Assembly (NCBI RefSeq): GCF_030129945.1 | Contig: NZ_JARRAF010000015.1 | Span: 1 to 64,000, forward strand | Length of the DNA: 64,000 nucleotides | Origin: Parachitinimonas caeni | Lineage (GTDB): Bacteria; Pseudomonadota; Gammaproteobacteria; Burkholderiales; Chitinimonadaceae | Reading direction: 5' to 3' | In this document: positions 30,019 to 39,956 of the stretch, one piece after another | Numbering within the stretch: the stretch's first letter is position 1 | Layout: every line of letters begins with the position of its first letter | Notes under the pieces: model-generated | Database searches by the model: none | The model's input: the letters and a program-made list of their open reading frames with translations, nothing else | Told to the model about the DNA's origin: nothing | Position numbers and translations under genes: made by a program

Positions 30019-31530
30019 ATGCTGGAAATGCTGTTCGGGATCGTCGCAATCGTCGTGTTACTAGCCGGGATGTTGGTCTGGGTCAGGCTGGGGCAACTTG
30101 CCAATGCCCAGAAGTTGGTACTGGAAACCATACAGTTGCAACTGGAGGAAAAGCATCGGGCCGTGCTGTCCAGCATGCATGAGGGGATGACGCGGCAGGC
30201 AGAGTCGATGACCAATGCGTTTGGCCAGCAGAGTGATCGCCTGCGCAATAGCCTTACCGAATCGAATGACCGCTTGCGGGAAGGGGTAGCTCAGGCTTTT
30301 GACCGCCTGCGAGAAGCGGTAGCGCACGAATTGCGAGATACCCGGCAAGTGCTGGATCTGGCTCGCAACAGCCAGACTGATGCCATGCAGGCATTGCAAT
30401 TGTCGCAGACGCAGTCCTTGGCCGAGAGCCGGGAGGCGATCCTCAGACAGCTTGCGGAGATTTCGACAGCCATCCAGCAACGGCAGGATCAGGCACGCAG
30501 CGATACGGTCGAGACGGTCGGCCGGGTGCTGGCCGAGCAAGGGGCTGCGCAGCAGGAGCTGCTGCTGACGACGTTAAGGCAGACGACTCAGCAGCTGACC
30601 CAATCAGTCGGAGAGCAGACGCAGAAGGTCGATGAGCGGCTGGAGCAGATTTCCGGCAAGGTCAGTGAACGCCTGGAAGAGGGGTTCAAGAAGACCAATG
30701 AGACCTTCACCAGTGTCATGGCTCGCCTGGCGACTATTGATGAGGCCCAGAAGAAAATTGATGGCTTGACCACCAACGTGGTGAGCCTGCAAGAGTTGCT
30801 GGGCGACAAGCGCTCCCGTGGGGCGTATGGCGAGGTGCAGCTGGAGCATCTGGTACGCAATGTCTTGCCCGAGGCCGCTTTCCGCCTGCAGGTGACACTG
30901 TCGAATGGCACTCGTGCCGACTGTCTGTTACAGCTGCCCGAACCGACCGGCAAGGTCGCAGTTGATTCGAAATTCCCGCTTGAAAACTACCACCGCATGT
31001 TCGGGCCGGATGTGACCGAGACCGAGCGTGCTCTGGCCCAGCGCGCTTTCAAGGCCGATGTGAAGCGACATATTGATGCGATTGGCGATAAGTACATCGT
31101 GCCGGGCGAAACCTCTGACGGCGCAGTTATGTTCATTCCGGCTGAGGCGGTATTTGCAGAGATCCATGCCTATCACCCCGAACTGGTGCAGCACGCAATG
31201 AGCCGGCGCGTCTGGATTGTTTCGCCAACAACCATGATGGCGGTGCTGAACACGGCGCGCGCCGTGATCAAGGATGTTGAAACCCGGCGGCAGGTGCATA
31301 TCATCAAGGATGCATTGGGCAAACTGGGGCGTGAGTTCGAGCGCTTTGATGTGCGTATGAAAAAGCTGGCGGATCACATTCGCCAGGCGCATGAAGATGC
31401 CCTGCAGGTGCAGATAACGAGCGACAAGATCAGCAAACGATTTACCGAGATTGAGCACGTACGATTGGACGGCGAAAATCAGCAGTCACTTCCTGAGCCT
31501 GTTACGAGCGAGACTGGTTTGCTTGTATGA
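30019..31530 (+). CDS. rmuC: DNA recombination protein RmuC
   Basis: 503 residues: an N-terminal membrane helix (about 2-22), a long coiled coil (about 30-280) rich in Gln/Arg/Glu, then the RmuC nuclease-like domain with GDKRSRGAYGEVQLEHLVR, KVAVDSKFPLENYHRM and FIPAEAVFAEI. The family limits recombination at inverted repeats and recently has been linked to DNA cleavage in defence. The start at 30019 is chosen because the membrane helix follows directly. A DUF4124 gene follows after 53 bases. Confidence 0.93.
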   Translation: MLEMLFGIVAIVVLLAGMLVWVRLGQLANAQKLVLETIQLQLEEKHRAVLSSMHEGMTRQAESMTNAFGQQSDRLRNSLTESNDRLREGVAQAFDRLREAVAHELRDTRQVLDLARNSQTDAMQALQLSQTQSLAESREAILRQLAEISTAIQQRQDQARSDTVETVGRVLAEQGAAQQELLLTTLRQTTQQLTQSVGEQTQKVDERLEQISGKVSERLEEGFKKTNETFTSVMARLATIDEAQKKIDGLTTNVVSLQELLGDKRSRGAYGEVQLEHLVRNVLPEAAFRLQVTLSNGTRADCLLQLPEPTGKVAVDSKFPLENYHRMFGPDVTETERALAQRAFKADVKRHIDAIGDKYIVPGETSDGAVMFIPAEAVFAEIHAYHPELVQHAMSRRVWIVSPTTMMAVLNTARAVIKDVETRRQVHIIKDALGKLGREFERFDVRMKKLADHIRQAHEDALQVQITSDKISKRFTEIEHVRLDGENQQSLPEPVTSETGLLV

Positions 31531-31583
31531 CGTGAGAATATTAGAATCATCCCTTATTACCACTTGCAAAAAGGAAGTCCGCC

Positions 31584-32099
31584 ATGCGTAACAATCTTTG
31601 CAAAGCCTTGATGGTTTTGGCTGTAGCAGGGCTGGCTGCGCCAGCGTTGGCCGAGGTCTACAAGTGGAAGGATGCTCAAGGCAACGTTCATTTTTCAGAT
31701 CAGCCACCGCCGACGACCGAAGGGAAAGCCGCTGTTACGCAGATCAAGCCCGCATCGGGTCGTACTATGCCAGTGGGACAGCAGCCTGCTGCGACAGAAC
31801 CCGGCAAAGGGGCTGAGAATATGACCAAGCAGGCCGCCGCTAATGGCCCGGCGGGTGACAAGGATCTCGAAGCCAAGCGTAAGGCTGCCGAGGCAGCGCA
31901 AACCAAGGCGCGTGCCGATGAAGAGGCCAAGATCAAGCAGCAGAATTGCGCAACGTCGAAAGCTTGGCTAGCCAAACTTGAGGATCAAGGCCGTGTGATC
32001 AAGCCTGGCGCGAACGGCGCGCCGGAGTTCATCAGCGACGAAAACCGTCCGGCAGAAATTGCCAATGCCCGCCGCGAGGTGGCTAAGTACTGTAAATAA
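31584..32099 (+). CDS. DUF4124 periplasmic protein
   Basis: 171 residues with a signal peptide (cleavage near APALA-EV). The DUF4124 domain follows at once: EVYKWKDAQGNVHFSDQPP, a short beta-hairpin module. A charged Ala/Lys-rich helix (about 90-130) and a C-terminal segment with one Cys pair (QQNCATSKAW, VAKYCK) complete it. Function unknown; such proteins are common in beta- and gammaproteobacterial envelopes. Good ribosome-binding site AAGGAA upstream of the ATG. It ends 45 bases before a very strong terminator. Confidence 0.85.
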   Translation: MRNNLCKALMVLAVAGLAAPALAEVYKWKDAQGNVHFSDQPPPTTEGKAAVTQIKPASGRTMPVGQQPAATEPGKGAENMTKQAAANGPAGDKDLEAKRKAAEAAQTKARADEEAKIKQQNCATSKAWLAKLEDQGRVIKPGANGAPEFISDENRPAEIANARREVAKYCK

Positions 32100-32143
32100 T
32101 TACGTAAAAGACCCGCTTTCCGGGTTGCTTTAGTCAGCAAGTA

Positions 32144-32185
32144 CCAAACAAAACCGGCAACCCAAGGGTTGCCGGTTTTGTTTGG
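32144..32185 (+). terminator. strong terminator, 20-bp perfect stem
   Basis: A perfect 20-bp inverted repeat with a 2-base loop (arms 32144-32163 and 32166-32185; core ACCGGCAACCC). The descending arm contains GGTTTTGTTTGG. Unusually long and exact for a terminator; it follows the DUF4124 gene. Confidence 0.8.
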
Positions 32186-32215
32186 GGTGGTGGGCTTGGT
32201 GACTAAGGCAGCCCA

Positions 32216-32589
32216 GGCTCTGTTGACATTTTATTTCCGGATCGCGTTTCGTTGGATTTGGGCCTGATGCAAGGTGAAAAGCGCGCCGCTTAGTGGTAAG
32301 CCACGTGGTTTCCCGTCTGGGCGCACAGGCTGTAAGGTTTGCATGGCAAGCCAACAGCCTGGTAGTCAACGCGGCCGCAGGTCCAAACCCGGCGAAACCC
32401 TCCGTCCCCGCAAGGGGATGCCGTGGCCATAAGCCGCTTTGCGGCAACAGCCACGCAAGCCCGAGGTCGATTTTTGGGGCATGGCGTCGTTAGGGTCCGT
32501 CTATGTCGCTCGCTAAACCGCACTCACCCTGTCTCGCCCTGCCCCAAAGCTCAGCCCGGCGCGATCGGAAACAAAACGTCAACAGAGCC
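32216..32589. mobile_element. MITE-like element, copy A (374 bp)
   Basis: The ends are inverted repeats of about 30 bp: GGCTCTGTTGACATTTTA on the left and, on the other strand, GGCTCTGTTGACGTTTTG on the right, continuing TTTCCG-ATCGCG. The interior shares long stretches with copy B (41797-42176), including a nested hairpin at 32422-32455 and a TTTGGGGCA/TGCCCCAAA pair at 32473-32547. There is no transposase frame. TA duplications are not visible here, so the copy looks old. The right end is 3 bases from the mfd stop codon. Confidence 0.8.
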
Positions 32590-32592
32590 AGC

Positions 32593-35500
32593 CTAGCGTA
32601 GCTCTCCAAGTAACTCTTTCACGCGGGCTGCGCGCAGGGCAGGATCGGGCAGGTTACTTTCCACCCGCAGCCGGTCTTGGCCAGCCAGCTTGTAGTTCCG
32701 TTTGGTCTGAATCAGCTGGATGATTTTCATTGGGTCAACGCTCGTTGTCTTTGCGAATTGGATGACGATGGCGGAGTCCGACGCATCCAGTTTGGCCACC
32801 CCCATGGGGCGGGCTACCATGCGCAGGCGGTGGCAATCGAGCAGGATCTTTGCAGGCGCCGGCAGCAGGCCAAAGCGGTCGATCAGTTCCTGTTGCATAT
32901 CATCCAGTTCCTCGGCGCTTTCACAGTTGGCAAGCCGCTTGTAAAGCACCAGCCGCTCATGAACATCGGGGCAATAGTCATCAGGCAGCAGGGCAGGGGC
33001 GTGCAGATTGATCTCCGTGGCTACGCCAAGCGGCGCATTCAGATCTGGCTCGACCCCTTTTTTCAGAGCCTTGACGGCTTCGTTCAGCATCGCCGAGTAG
33101 AGTGCGAAGCCTATTTCCTGCATTTCTCCAGATTGCGAATCCCCAAGTACCTCGCCTGCGCCGCGAATTTCCAGATCGTGCATGGCCAGATAGAAACCGG
33201 AGCCCAGCTCTTCCATCATCTGGATGGCTTCCAACCGCTTCTGGGCGCCCGGTGTCAGGCTTTTCAGGTCTGGCACCAGCAAATAGGCGTATGCCTGATG
33301 GTGCGAACGACCGACCCGTCCACGCATCTGGTGCAGCTGTGCCAAGCCGAATTTATCGGCGCGGTTCATGAGGATGGTGTTGGCATTGGGGATGTCGATG
33401 CCGGTTTCGATGATCGTGGTGCATAGCAGCAGATTGAAACGTTGCTGATAGAAGTCCCGCATCACGTGTTCCAGCTCGCGTTCACGCATCTGACCGTGGG
33501 CAATGCCGATGCGGGCTTCGGGTAGCAGATTGGCGAGCTTCTCGCGCATGTTGTCGATGGTATCGACCTCGTTGTGCAGGAAGAACACCTGGCCACCCCG
33601 TTTGAGTTCACGCAATACCGCTTCGCGGATCACGCCATCACTCCAGTTGGCGACAAAGGTCTTGATAGCCAGACGCCGGCTTGGGGCGGTGGCGATTACC
33701 GAAAAGTCGCGCAAACCTTCCAGGCTCATCGCCAGCGTGCGTGGGATCGGGGTGGCGGTCAGAGTCAGGACATCTACTTCATTGCGCAGGGCCTTGAGCT
33801 GTTCCTTGTGCCGTACGCCGAAACGGTGTTCTTCGTCGATGATCACCAGTCCAAGCCGCGCGAACTTCACCCCATCCTGCACCAGCTTGTGCGTGCCGAT
33901 CACGATGTCGATCTGGCCTTCCGCCAAACCTTGCATGGCGGCGTCGATTTCCTTTTTTGAACGGAAGCGCGACAGCTCGGCGATTTTTACCGGCAGATCG
34001 GCAAAGCGATCAGAAAAATTCTGGAAGTGTTGTTCGGCGAGCAAAGTGGTGGGCACCAGCACCGCCACCTGTTTGCCATCGGATACGGCTACGAACGCCG
34101 CCCGCAAGGCGACCTCGGTTTTGCCAAAGCCGACATCGCCGCAAATCAGCCGATCCATCGGCTGGCCGGAGGTCATGTCAGCAACCACGGCTTGAATAGC
34201 CGAGGCTTGATCAGGGGTTTCCTCAAAGCCGAAGCCCTCACAGAAGGCTTCGTAGTCATGCGGGTTGAAGCCAAAGGCGTGGCCTTGGCGCGCAGCGCGT
34301 CGGGCGTAGAGATTCAGCAGTTCGGCTGCGGTATCGCGTACCTGCTCGGCTGCGCGGCGCTTGGCTTTTTCCCAGTTGCCGGAGCCCAGTTTGTGCATCG
34401 GTGCTGCATCGGGCGAGCCGCCCGAGTAGCGGGAAATCAGATGCAGCTGGGCAACGGGAACATACAGCTTGTCATGGCCCTGATACTCGATCAGCAGCAT
34501 TTCGGTGCTGCCTTCGCCGAGGTCCATGCTGACCAGCCCCATATAGCGCCCGATGCCATGTTGCTCGTGTACAACCGGATCCCCGACCTTCAGCTCGGAC
34601 AAGTCGCGCAGCATGCCCTCAGCACTCGACCGCTTGCTTGCCTTGCGACGGGAGGCGCCGACCGGACTGCCATAGAGATCGGCCTCGGTGATGACTGCAA
34701 CACCGTTCTTGCTGACGAAACCGACCGCCAGCGGTGACACCGCGAGTGCGATGTGGGCCTGGCTGGTTTGAAAGTCGGCCCAACTTTCCACTGCAGAGGT
34801 ATCGAGGCCATATTCGGCAAAATATTGGGAAAGCGTCTCGCGTCGTCCCAGGCTTTCCGCCAGCAACAGTACCCGCCCTGTGTGATGGTCGATAAAGTGC
34901 GTCAGCTTGCCGACGGGATTTTCGGCCCGGCGATCCACACGGATATCCGGCAATACCGACGTGGCCGCCTTCCAGCCCGACTGCACAATGTCATCAACAC
35001 TGGCGGTAGCCGTTGTCAGTTCGATGCGACGGTAGGGTTTGAGCCCGCCAAACAGGCGGTCTGTCGGCAGGAACAGGTCGGCAGGCGGCAGCAAGGGGCG
35101 ATCCTTATCGCCGGCCAGCATCTGGTATCGGCTCTGGGTATCCGCCCAGAAGCGTTTCGATTCTTCTTCGATTTCGCCATGCAAGACCATCAGCGCGTCA
35201 CCCGGCAGATAGTCAAACAGCGTCGCGGTCTGGTCAAAAAACAGGGGCAGGTAGTACTCGATGCCGGCGGGCGTCACGCCGGACGAAATGTCCTTGTAAA
35301 TGCGCGAGCGGGAGGGATCCCCTTCGAATACTTCCCGAAAGCGCGAACGGAATTTGCTGCGGCCTGCGTCGTCGAGCGGAAATTCGCGCGCGGGTAGCAG
35401 GCGGATCTCCGGCACCGGGTAGATGCTGCGCTGGGTATCGACATCGAAGGTGCGGATCGTTTCGATTTCATCATCAAAAAGGTCGAGCCGGTAGGGCAGG

Positions 35501-36030
35501 GCTGACCCCATCGGGAAAAGATCAACCAACCCACCACGAAACGAAAACTCCCCCGGACTGTATACCTGATTGACGTGGCTATATCCGGCCAAGGTCAGAT
35601 CAGCCCGCAGCCGGTCGCCATCAAGCCGGGTTTTCTGCTTCAGGAAAAAGGTGTAGGCACTCAGGTATTCGACGGGGGGCAACACCATCAATGCCGTGGT
35701 CAGCGGGATCAGCACGACGTCCGCCTGGTTTTGCCGGATCTGCCACAAGGTCGCCAGACGCTCCGAGATCAGGTCGTGGTGCGGAGAAAAACTGTCGTAG
35801 GGCAGTGTCTCCCAATCAGGCAGCAGGGCGACCGCCAGTTCAGGGTTGAACCATGCCACCTCGTCTTTCAGGCGCGAAGCGGTCTGTGCCGTTTCGGTCA
35901 CCACAACCACCGGGCGGGCCTGCGTGGCGAGGTCGGCAATCAGGCGGGCATCGGCAGAACCCGCTGGCAGGGCGAGAGACAGTCTCTGGCCGGCTGGCGG
36001 CAGAGGAATGGACGGAAGCAACGAAGACAT
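32593..36030 (-). CDS. mfd: transcription-repair coupling factor
   Basis: 1145 residues from the ATG at 36030 (a GTG at 36048 would add six). It displaces stalled RNA polymerase and recruits UvrA. The N-terminal UvrB-like part includes SPHHDLISERLATLWQ; the RNA polymerase-interaction domain follows (VGDPVVHEQHGIGRYMGL); the translocase has GDVGFGKTEVALRAA, IIDEEHRFGV, TLTATPIPRTL and MRGRVGRSHHQAYAYLL; a TRCF C-terminal domain ends the protein. uvrB, in the same repair pathway, is also in this window but not adjacent. Confidence 0.97.
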   Translation of the reverse strand: MSSLLPSIPLPPAGQRLSLALPAGSADARLIADLATQARPVVVVTETAQTASRLKDEVAWFNPELAVALLPDWETLPYDSFSPHHDLISERLATLWQIRQNQADVVLIPLTTALMVLPPVEYLSAYTFFLKQKTRLDGDRLRADLTLAGYSHVNQVYSPGEFSFRGGLVDLFPMGSALPYRLDLFDDEIETIRTFDVDTQRSIYPVPEIRLLPAREFPLDDAGRSKFRSRFREVFEGDPSRSRIYKDISSGVTPAGIEYYLPLFFDQTATLFDYLPGDALMVLHGEIEEESKRFWADTQSRYQMLAGDKDRPLLPPADLFLPTDRLFGGLKPYRRIELTTATASVDDIVQSGWKAATSVLPDIRVDRRAENPVGKLTHFIDHHTGRVLLLAESLGRRETLSQYFAEYGLDTSAVESWADFQTSQAHIALAVSPLAVGFVSKNGVAVITEADLYGSPVGASRRKASKRSSAEGMLRDLSELKVGDPVVHEQHGIGRYMGLVSMDLGEGSTEMLLIEYQGHDKLYVPVAQLHLISRYSGGSPDAAPMHKLGSGNWEKAKRRAAEQVRDTAAELLNLYARRAARQGHAFGFNPHDYEAFCEGFGFEETPDQASAIQAVVADMTSGQPMDRLICGDVGFGKTEVALRAAFVAVSDGKQVAVLVPTTLLAEQHFQNFSDRFADLPVKIAELSRFRSKKEIDAAMQGLAEGQIDIVIGTHKLVQDGVKFARLGLVIIDEEHRFGVRHKEQLKALRNEVDVLTLTATPIPRTLAMSLEGLRDFSVIATAPSRRLAIKTFVANWSDGVIREAVLRELKRGGQVFFLHNEVDTIDNMREKLANLLPEARIGIAHGQMRERELEHVMRDFYQQRFNLLLCTTIIETGIDIPNANTILMNRADKFGLAQLHQMRGRVGRSHHQAYAYLLVPDLKSLTPGAQKRLEAIQMMEELGSGFYLAMHDLEIRGAGEVLGDSQSGEMQEIGFALYSAMLNEAVKALKKGVEPDLNAPLGVATEINLHAPALLPDDYCPDVHERLVLYKRLANCESAEELDDMQQELIDRFGLLPAPAKILLDCHRLRMVARPMGVAKLDASDSAIVIQFAKTTSVDPMKIIQLIQTKRNYKLAGQDRLRVESNLPDPALRAARVKELLGELR

Positions 36031-36111
36031 GGCGGGTTTTGTTGACACGGTTGGGTTGGACTTCGCTCTATTGAGGGTTGAACCCGGCCTGCAGCAGCGG
36101 CGGTGGGCCGG

Positions 36112-36312
36112 TCAGGCTGGCGGAATGTGCGGCTCCCCCTGTATTGGGGAAGCAAGACGACCGCCATAGCGGGCCTCCCACTCTGCCAGCGCCTGGCGAT
36201 ATTGGGCGACTTCCTCGTTGTACAAATCCCAGATGCAAGGTTGACAGCCCGAGTCACAACACTGGGCTGGGTCGGGGGCAACGGGCGGTTCTGGGCGTGG
36301 TGGAATCTGCAT
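36112..36312 (-). CDS. small oxidoreductase-like (Oxidored-like, PF09791-type) protein
   Basis: 66 residues. It begins MQIPPRPEPPVAPDPAQ and carries CCDSGCQPCIWDLYNEE, the Cys-rich motif of the oxidoreductase-like N-terminal family, followed by a helix (YRQALAEWEARYGG). The four cysteines could bind metal or a cluster. The start at 36312 is chosen to begin just before the motif; the longer frame to 36378 lacks similarity. It lies directly upstream of mfd on the same strand. Function unknown. Confidence 0.75.
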   Translation of the reverse strand: MQIPPRPEPPVAPDPAQCCDSGCQPCIWDLYNEEVAQYRQALAEWEARYGGRLASPIQGEPHIPPA

Positions 36313-36558
36313 GAAACGATTGTACTCCGCAGATGGGCAGAATGAGAATCGGCACGGTACGCACCAGGGCCATCTCATTGTCTTGTGGATTATTTTTGGT
36401 TATCCACAGCCATGCTTCTTGAGCCTGAAGCCTGAAAGCCCAGATAAGGGGCGGCATACAGACAAAGTGTGAAAAATTACCGGAAGTAATTTACTGGAAA
36501 AATTACGCCGATGTCATGGAAAATGGGTGGTCAACCCAATTTCCCGGAAGGGCCGCAG

Positions 36559-38505
36559 ATGGCACTCTGTCGCAAATGGTGTTCCTCATGGTTGCTGGCT
36601 GCAGGTCTGGTGCTGGTCAGCAACTGGGCGAGTGCCGCTGATTTTACGCCTCGCGCAGTACCTGTAGGCAGTGTGGAGAAACTTTCACTTTCTCTGGGTT
36701 TGTCAGTGACCGGCCCAGACCGGGGGCAGACTGGTGTGGTGATGGTTGCCGCCTTGTTGCCCAATGGCAATCTGTATGTCTTGACACCCAATGGCTGGTC
36801 TCCTTTCGATGGCAAGCTACCCGCCCTCTTCAAAGGGGTTCTGGGCGAGCACGAATTTCCGCTGTTTTCAAATACGGATCTGACCCCGTATGTCGGCACC
36901 ACGGTGTACATCGGTTACGGCAAGACAGAGCAGGACATGCTGGCCCGTCGGCTCTACTCCGGGATTTATACCGTCCCCGCTGCGCCGGCATCGGCGGCGA
37001 GCAAATCAGCCCGATTTCTGGCCCAGGCGACATTTGGCCCCCGGCCTCAAGACATCGAACAAGTCGCTGCGACAGGTTACGAAAGTTGGCTCACAACACA
37101 GTTCAATACGCCAGCGACCTTACTGCTGCCAAAGATGCTGGCCAGTGCAGAGCCGGATGCCCGCAATACCCGGATGGAGACTTGGTGGCACATTGCCCTG
37201 ACCGGGCAGGATCAGTTGCGGCAGCGCGTGGCGCTGGCCTTGAGCGAAATCTTTGTCGTATCGGATCGTGGCAATAATCTTGGTGATCATCAGGCCATTG
37301 CCTACTACCACGATCTGCTGGCCAAGGATGCTTTCGGTAATTTTCGAACCCTGCTGGAAGACGTGACCCTGAGCCCGGCCATGGGGCTCTACCTGAATAT
37401 GCTGGGTAACCAGAAGCCGGATCCGGAAAACAATATCCATGCCGATGAAAACTATGCGCGAGAGCTGATGCAGCTGTTTTCGATCGGTTTGGTACAGCTC
37501 AATGCGGATGGCACTATCAAAACCGATGCACAAGGCAAACCGCTGCCCACCTACACCCAGGCGGATGTCACGAATCTGGCGCGCGTGCTCACGGGTTGGA
37601 GTTGGAATCGGGCCGGTTTTTATGATGGTCCGGAGAATAACCTTGTACAGATGGTACCGTTTGCCGAATACCACGATACCGATGCCAAGACCATCATCGG
37701 TGGGGTTCGGATTCCGGCTGGTAAAGATGCTCGCAGCGAGTTGAAAGTTGCGCTCGATACCTTGTTCAATCATCCGAACGTCGGGCCGTTTATCGGCCGT
37801 CAGCTGATTCAGAGACTGGTGACCAGTAACCCGACTCCTGCCTATGTTGGCCGTGTTGCGCAGGTTTTTGCCAACAATGGCAAAGGGGTACGAGGGGATA
37901 TGCAAGCCGTGGTGCGCGCCATTTTGCTGGACCCGGAAGCCCGGGATACTGCACCGACCAATGCCAGTTTCGGAAAGCGCCGTGAACCTTTGCTCATGGT
38001 CAGTCATGTCTGGAGGGCACTCAATGCCTCAGCAGGTAACGGTAAATACCAGTTCTGGTATCCCGACTGGGACCTGGGCCAGGCGCCTTACAGCGCACCT
38101 TCGGTTTTCAATTTCTATAAGCCGCGCTATGTGCCGGCAGGCCCGCTCAAGATGGCGGGTTTGGTCGGGCCTGAATTTCAGCGGGTGGATGCTTCGTCGA
38201 TCGTGCAGCTCAGTAATTGGTTTTCCTACAACGTGTTCGAGCACGAGAAAGGGAATCCGGAAGCGCGGCCAGAAGACATCCTGCTCGATTTCGAGCCCTT
38301 GCGCGCACTGGCAGGAAACCCGGATAGCGGGCCCTTGGTGGACCGTTTGAATCTGTTACTGCTAAGTGGGCAGATGACGGCGACCAGTCGCCGGTCAATG
38401 GTGAACTACCTCAACACGCTGGATACGGATGATCGTGGCAAGAGCCGGATTCAGGAGGCGCTGTTCCTGATCATGACGTCGCCTCAATACCAGATCCAGA
38501 AGTGA
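36559..38505 (+). CDS. secreted DUF1800 protein
   Basis: 648 residues with a signal peptide (MALCRKWCSSWLLAAGLVLV, cleavage near ASA-AD). After an N-terminal beta domain, the DUF1800 domain begins near residue 150 with ARFLAQATFGPR and includes MAYYHD/ADENYARELMQLFSIGL, LTGWSWNR, GRQLIQRLVTSNPTP and NFYKPRYVP. The family is predicted to be exported and is almost always paired with a DUF1501 protein, as here 7 bases downstream. Activity unproven. The start at 36559 fits the signal peptide; the frame is open to 36511. Confidence 0.9.
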   Translation: MALCRKWCSSWLLAAGLVLVSNWASAADFTPRAVPVGSVEKLSLSLGLSVTGPDRGQTGVVMVAALLPNGNLYVLTPNGWSPFDGKLPALFKGVLGEHEFPLFSNTDLTPYVGTTVYIGYGKTEQDMLARRLYSGIYTVPAAPASAASKSARFLAQATFGPRPQDIEQVAATGYESWLTTQFNTPATLLLPKMLASAEPDARNTRMETWWHIALTGQDQLRQRVALALSEIFVVSDRGNNLGDHQAIAYYHDLLAKDAFGNFRTLLEDVTLSPAMGLYLNMLGNQKPDPENNIHADENYARELMQLFSIGLVQLNADGTIKTDAQGKPLPTYTQADVTNLARVLTGWSWNRAGFYDGPENNLVQMVPFAEYHDTDAKTIIGGVRIPAGKDARSELKVALDTLFNHPNVGPFIGRQLIQRLVTSNPTPAYVGRVAQVFANNGKGVRGDMQAVVRAILLDPEARDTAPTNASFGKRREPLLMVSHVWRALNASAGNGKYQFWYPDWDLGQAPYSAPSVFNFYKPRYVPAGPLKMAGLVGPEFQRVDASSIVQLSNWFSYNVFEHEKGNPEARPEDILLDFEPLRALAGNPDSGPLVDRLNLLLLSGQMTATSRRSMVNYLNTLDTDDRGKSRIQEALFLIMTSPQYQIQK

Positions 38506-38512
38506 GACCCGC

Positions 38513-39904
38513 ATGAAGCGTTCATTACTTGAAGCCAGTATCAATCGACGTCAACTCCTCAAATGGGCCTCCGGGGCATCGCTGGGCGGTAGCTCGCTGA
38601 CTGCAGCACTGGGCGGCCTGTCTGCATTGGGGACTTCTTCAGCATTGGCGGCAGGGCCGGACAGTAGCTATCGGGCGCTGGTCTGCGTATATCTGCTGGG
38701 AGGAAATGATGCCTTCAACATGCTGGTACCTAGCGACGCAGCTGGATACAACCAGTATCAGCAGGCGCGGGTGCGACTGGCGGTACCGCAGGCAGGACTG
38801 TTGCCCATTCGTCCGCGCTCCACGGATGGCCGTAGTTTCGGTTTCCATTCCTCCATGACTGAAATGCAAAACCTGTTTGGCCTGGGGCGCCTGGCGGTTG
38901 TTGCCAATGTCGGTACATTACTGGCGCCCACCAGCAAGGCCGAATACGAGTCGGGTCATAACCTGCCACCCCAGCTGTTTTCGCATTCTGATCAGTCCGA
39001 TCAGTGGATGATGGGACGTCCGGAAGGTTTGGATCTGCAGGGTTGGGGAGGGCGATTGGGAGACCTGCTACAGGCTCAGAATCAGGCGAATGGTCTCTCG
39101 ATCAATATTTCTCTGGATGGCGACAATGTGTTCCAGACCGGGGGGGCGGTGGTGCCGTATTCACTCGATGTGAATGGTGTGCAGCAATTCAACCGTCTGA
39201 ATGAGCCGCACGAGGCCGGCCGGATAGCGGCCTTTCAGGCGATGCTGGACGAGGGCTTGGCCAGTAGCAATCTGCTGGAGCGGCAGTCTGCGGAAGCGAC
39301 AAGATTGTCGCGTAGCCTGAGCGAGTTGATGCGTAATTCCTTGGCGCAGGCGGGGGGCTTTACGGCATCGTTTCCAGATACGCCACTTGGCAATCAGCTG
39401 AAAATGGTCGCCAATTTGATCTCTGTTCGTAGTCGTCTGGGGGCAAAGCGGCAGATTTTCTTTGTGTCGATGGGCGGATTTGATACCCATGACCAGCAGC
39501 CAGAGGTACAGCCAAGGCTGTTCAGTGAGGTCAGTCAGGCGCTCTACGCCTTTTATCGGGCCACGGTTGAATTGGGTGTCGCAGAGTCCGTTACCACCTT
39601 TACCCAGTCGGAGTTCGGCCGGACACTGACCAATAACGACAATGGAACCGACCACGGCTGGGGCTCGCACCACATGGTCATGGGCGGTGCGGTGCAGGGC
39701 GGCGACATTTACGGCCGTATGCCGCAACTCTCGATCGGTGGGCCGGACGACACGAGCGATGGCCATGTCATCCCTACCACCTCCACCTACCAATATGCGG
39801 CGACGTTAGGGCAATGGCTCGGAGCAAGTGCTGCCGATGTGGCCACCCTCTTTCCCAATCTCAGTCGCTTTGACCGTCCAAATCTCGGTTTTCTGTCACC
39901 GTAA
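38513..39904 (+). CDS. DUF1501 protein, Tat-exported
   Basis: 463 residues. The N-terminus NRRQLLKWASGASLGGSSLT is a twin-arginine signal, so it is exported folded. The body resembles the alkaline phosphatase/sulfatase superfamily fold: YLLGGNDAFNMLVP, FVSMGGFDTHDQQ, FTQSEFGRTLTNNDNGTDHG with its metal-ligand-like Asp/His residues, and HHMVMGG. It is co-transcribed with the DUF1800 gene. The pair is widespread; the substrate is unknown. Confidence 0.92.
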   Translation: MKRSLLEASINRRQLLKWASGASLGGSSLTAALGGLSALGTSSALAAGPDSSYRALVCVYLLGGNDAFNMLVPSDAAGYNQYQQARVRLAVPQAGLLPIRPRSTDGRSFGFHSSMTEMQNLFGLGRLAVVANVGTLLAPTSKAEYESGHNLPPQLFSHSDQSDQWMMGRPEGLDLQGWGGRLGDLLQAQNQANGLSINISLDGDNVFQTGGAVVPYSLDVNGVQQFNRLNEPHEAGRIAAFQAMLDEGLASSNLLERQSAEATRLSRSLSELMRNSLAQAGGFTASFPDTPLGNQLKMVANLISVRSRLGAKRQIFFVSMGGFDTHDQQPEVQPRLFSEVSQALYAFYRATVELGVAESVTTFTQSEFGRTLTNNDNGTDHGWGSHHMVMGGAVQGGDIYGRMPQLSIGGPDDTSDGHVIPTTSTYQYAATLGQWLGASAADVATLFPNLSRFDRPNLGFLSP

Positions 39905-39956
39905 GTGCGGGTCACCCGTACGGTAGACCTGACCAGGCGAAGCCGAAATAGAAGCC

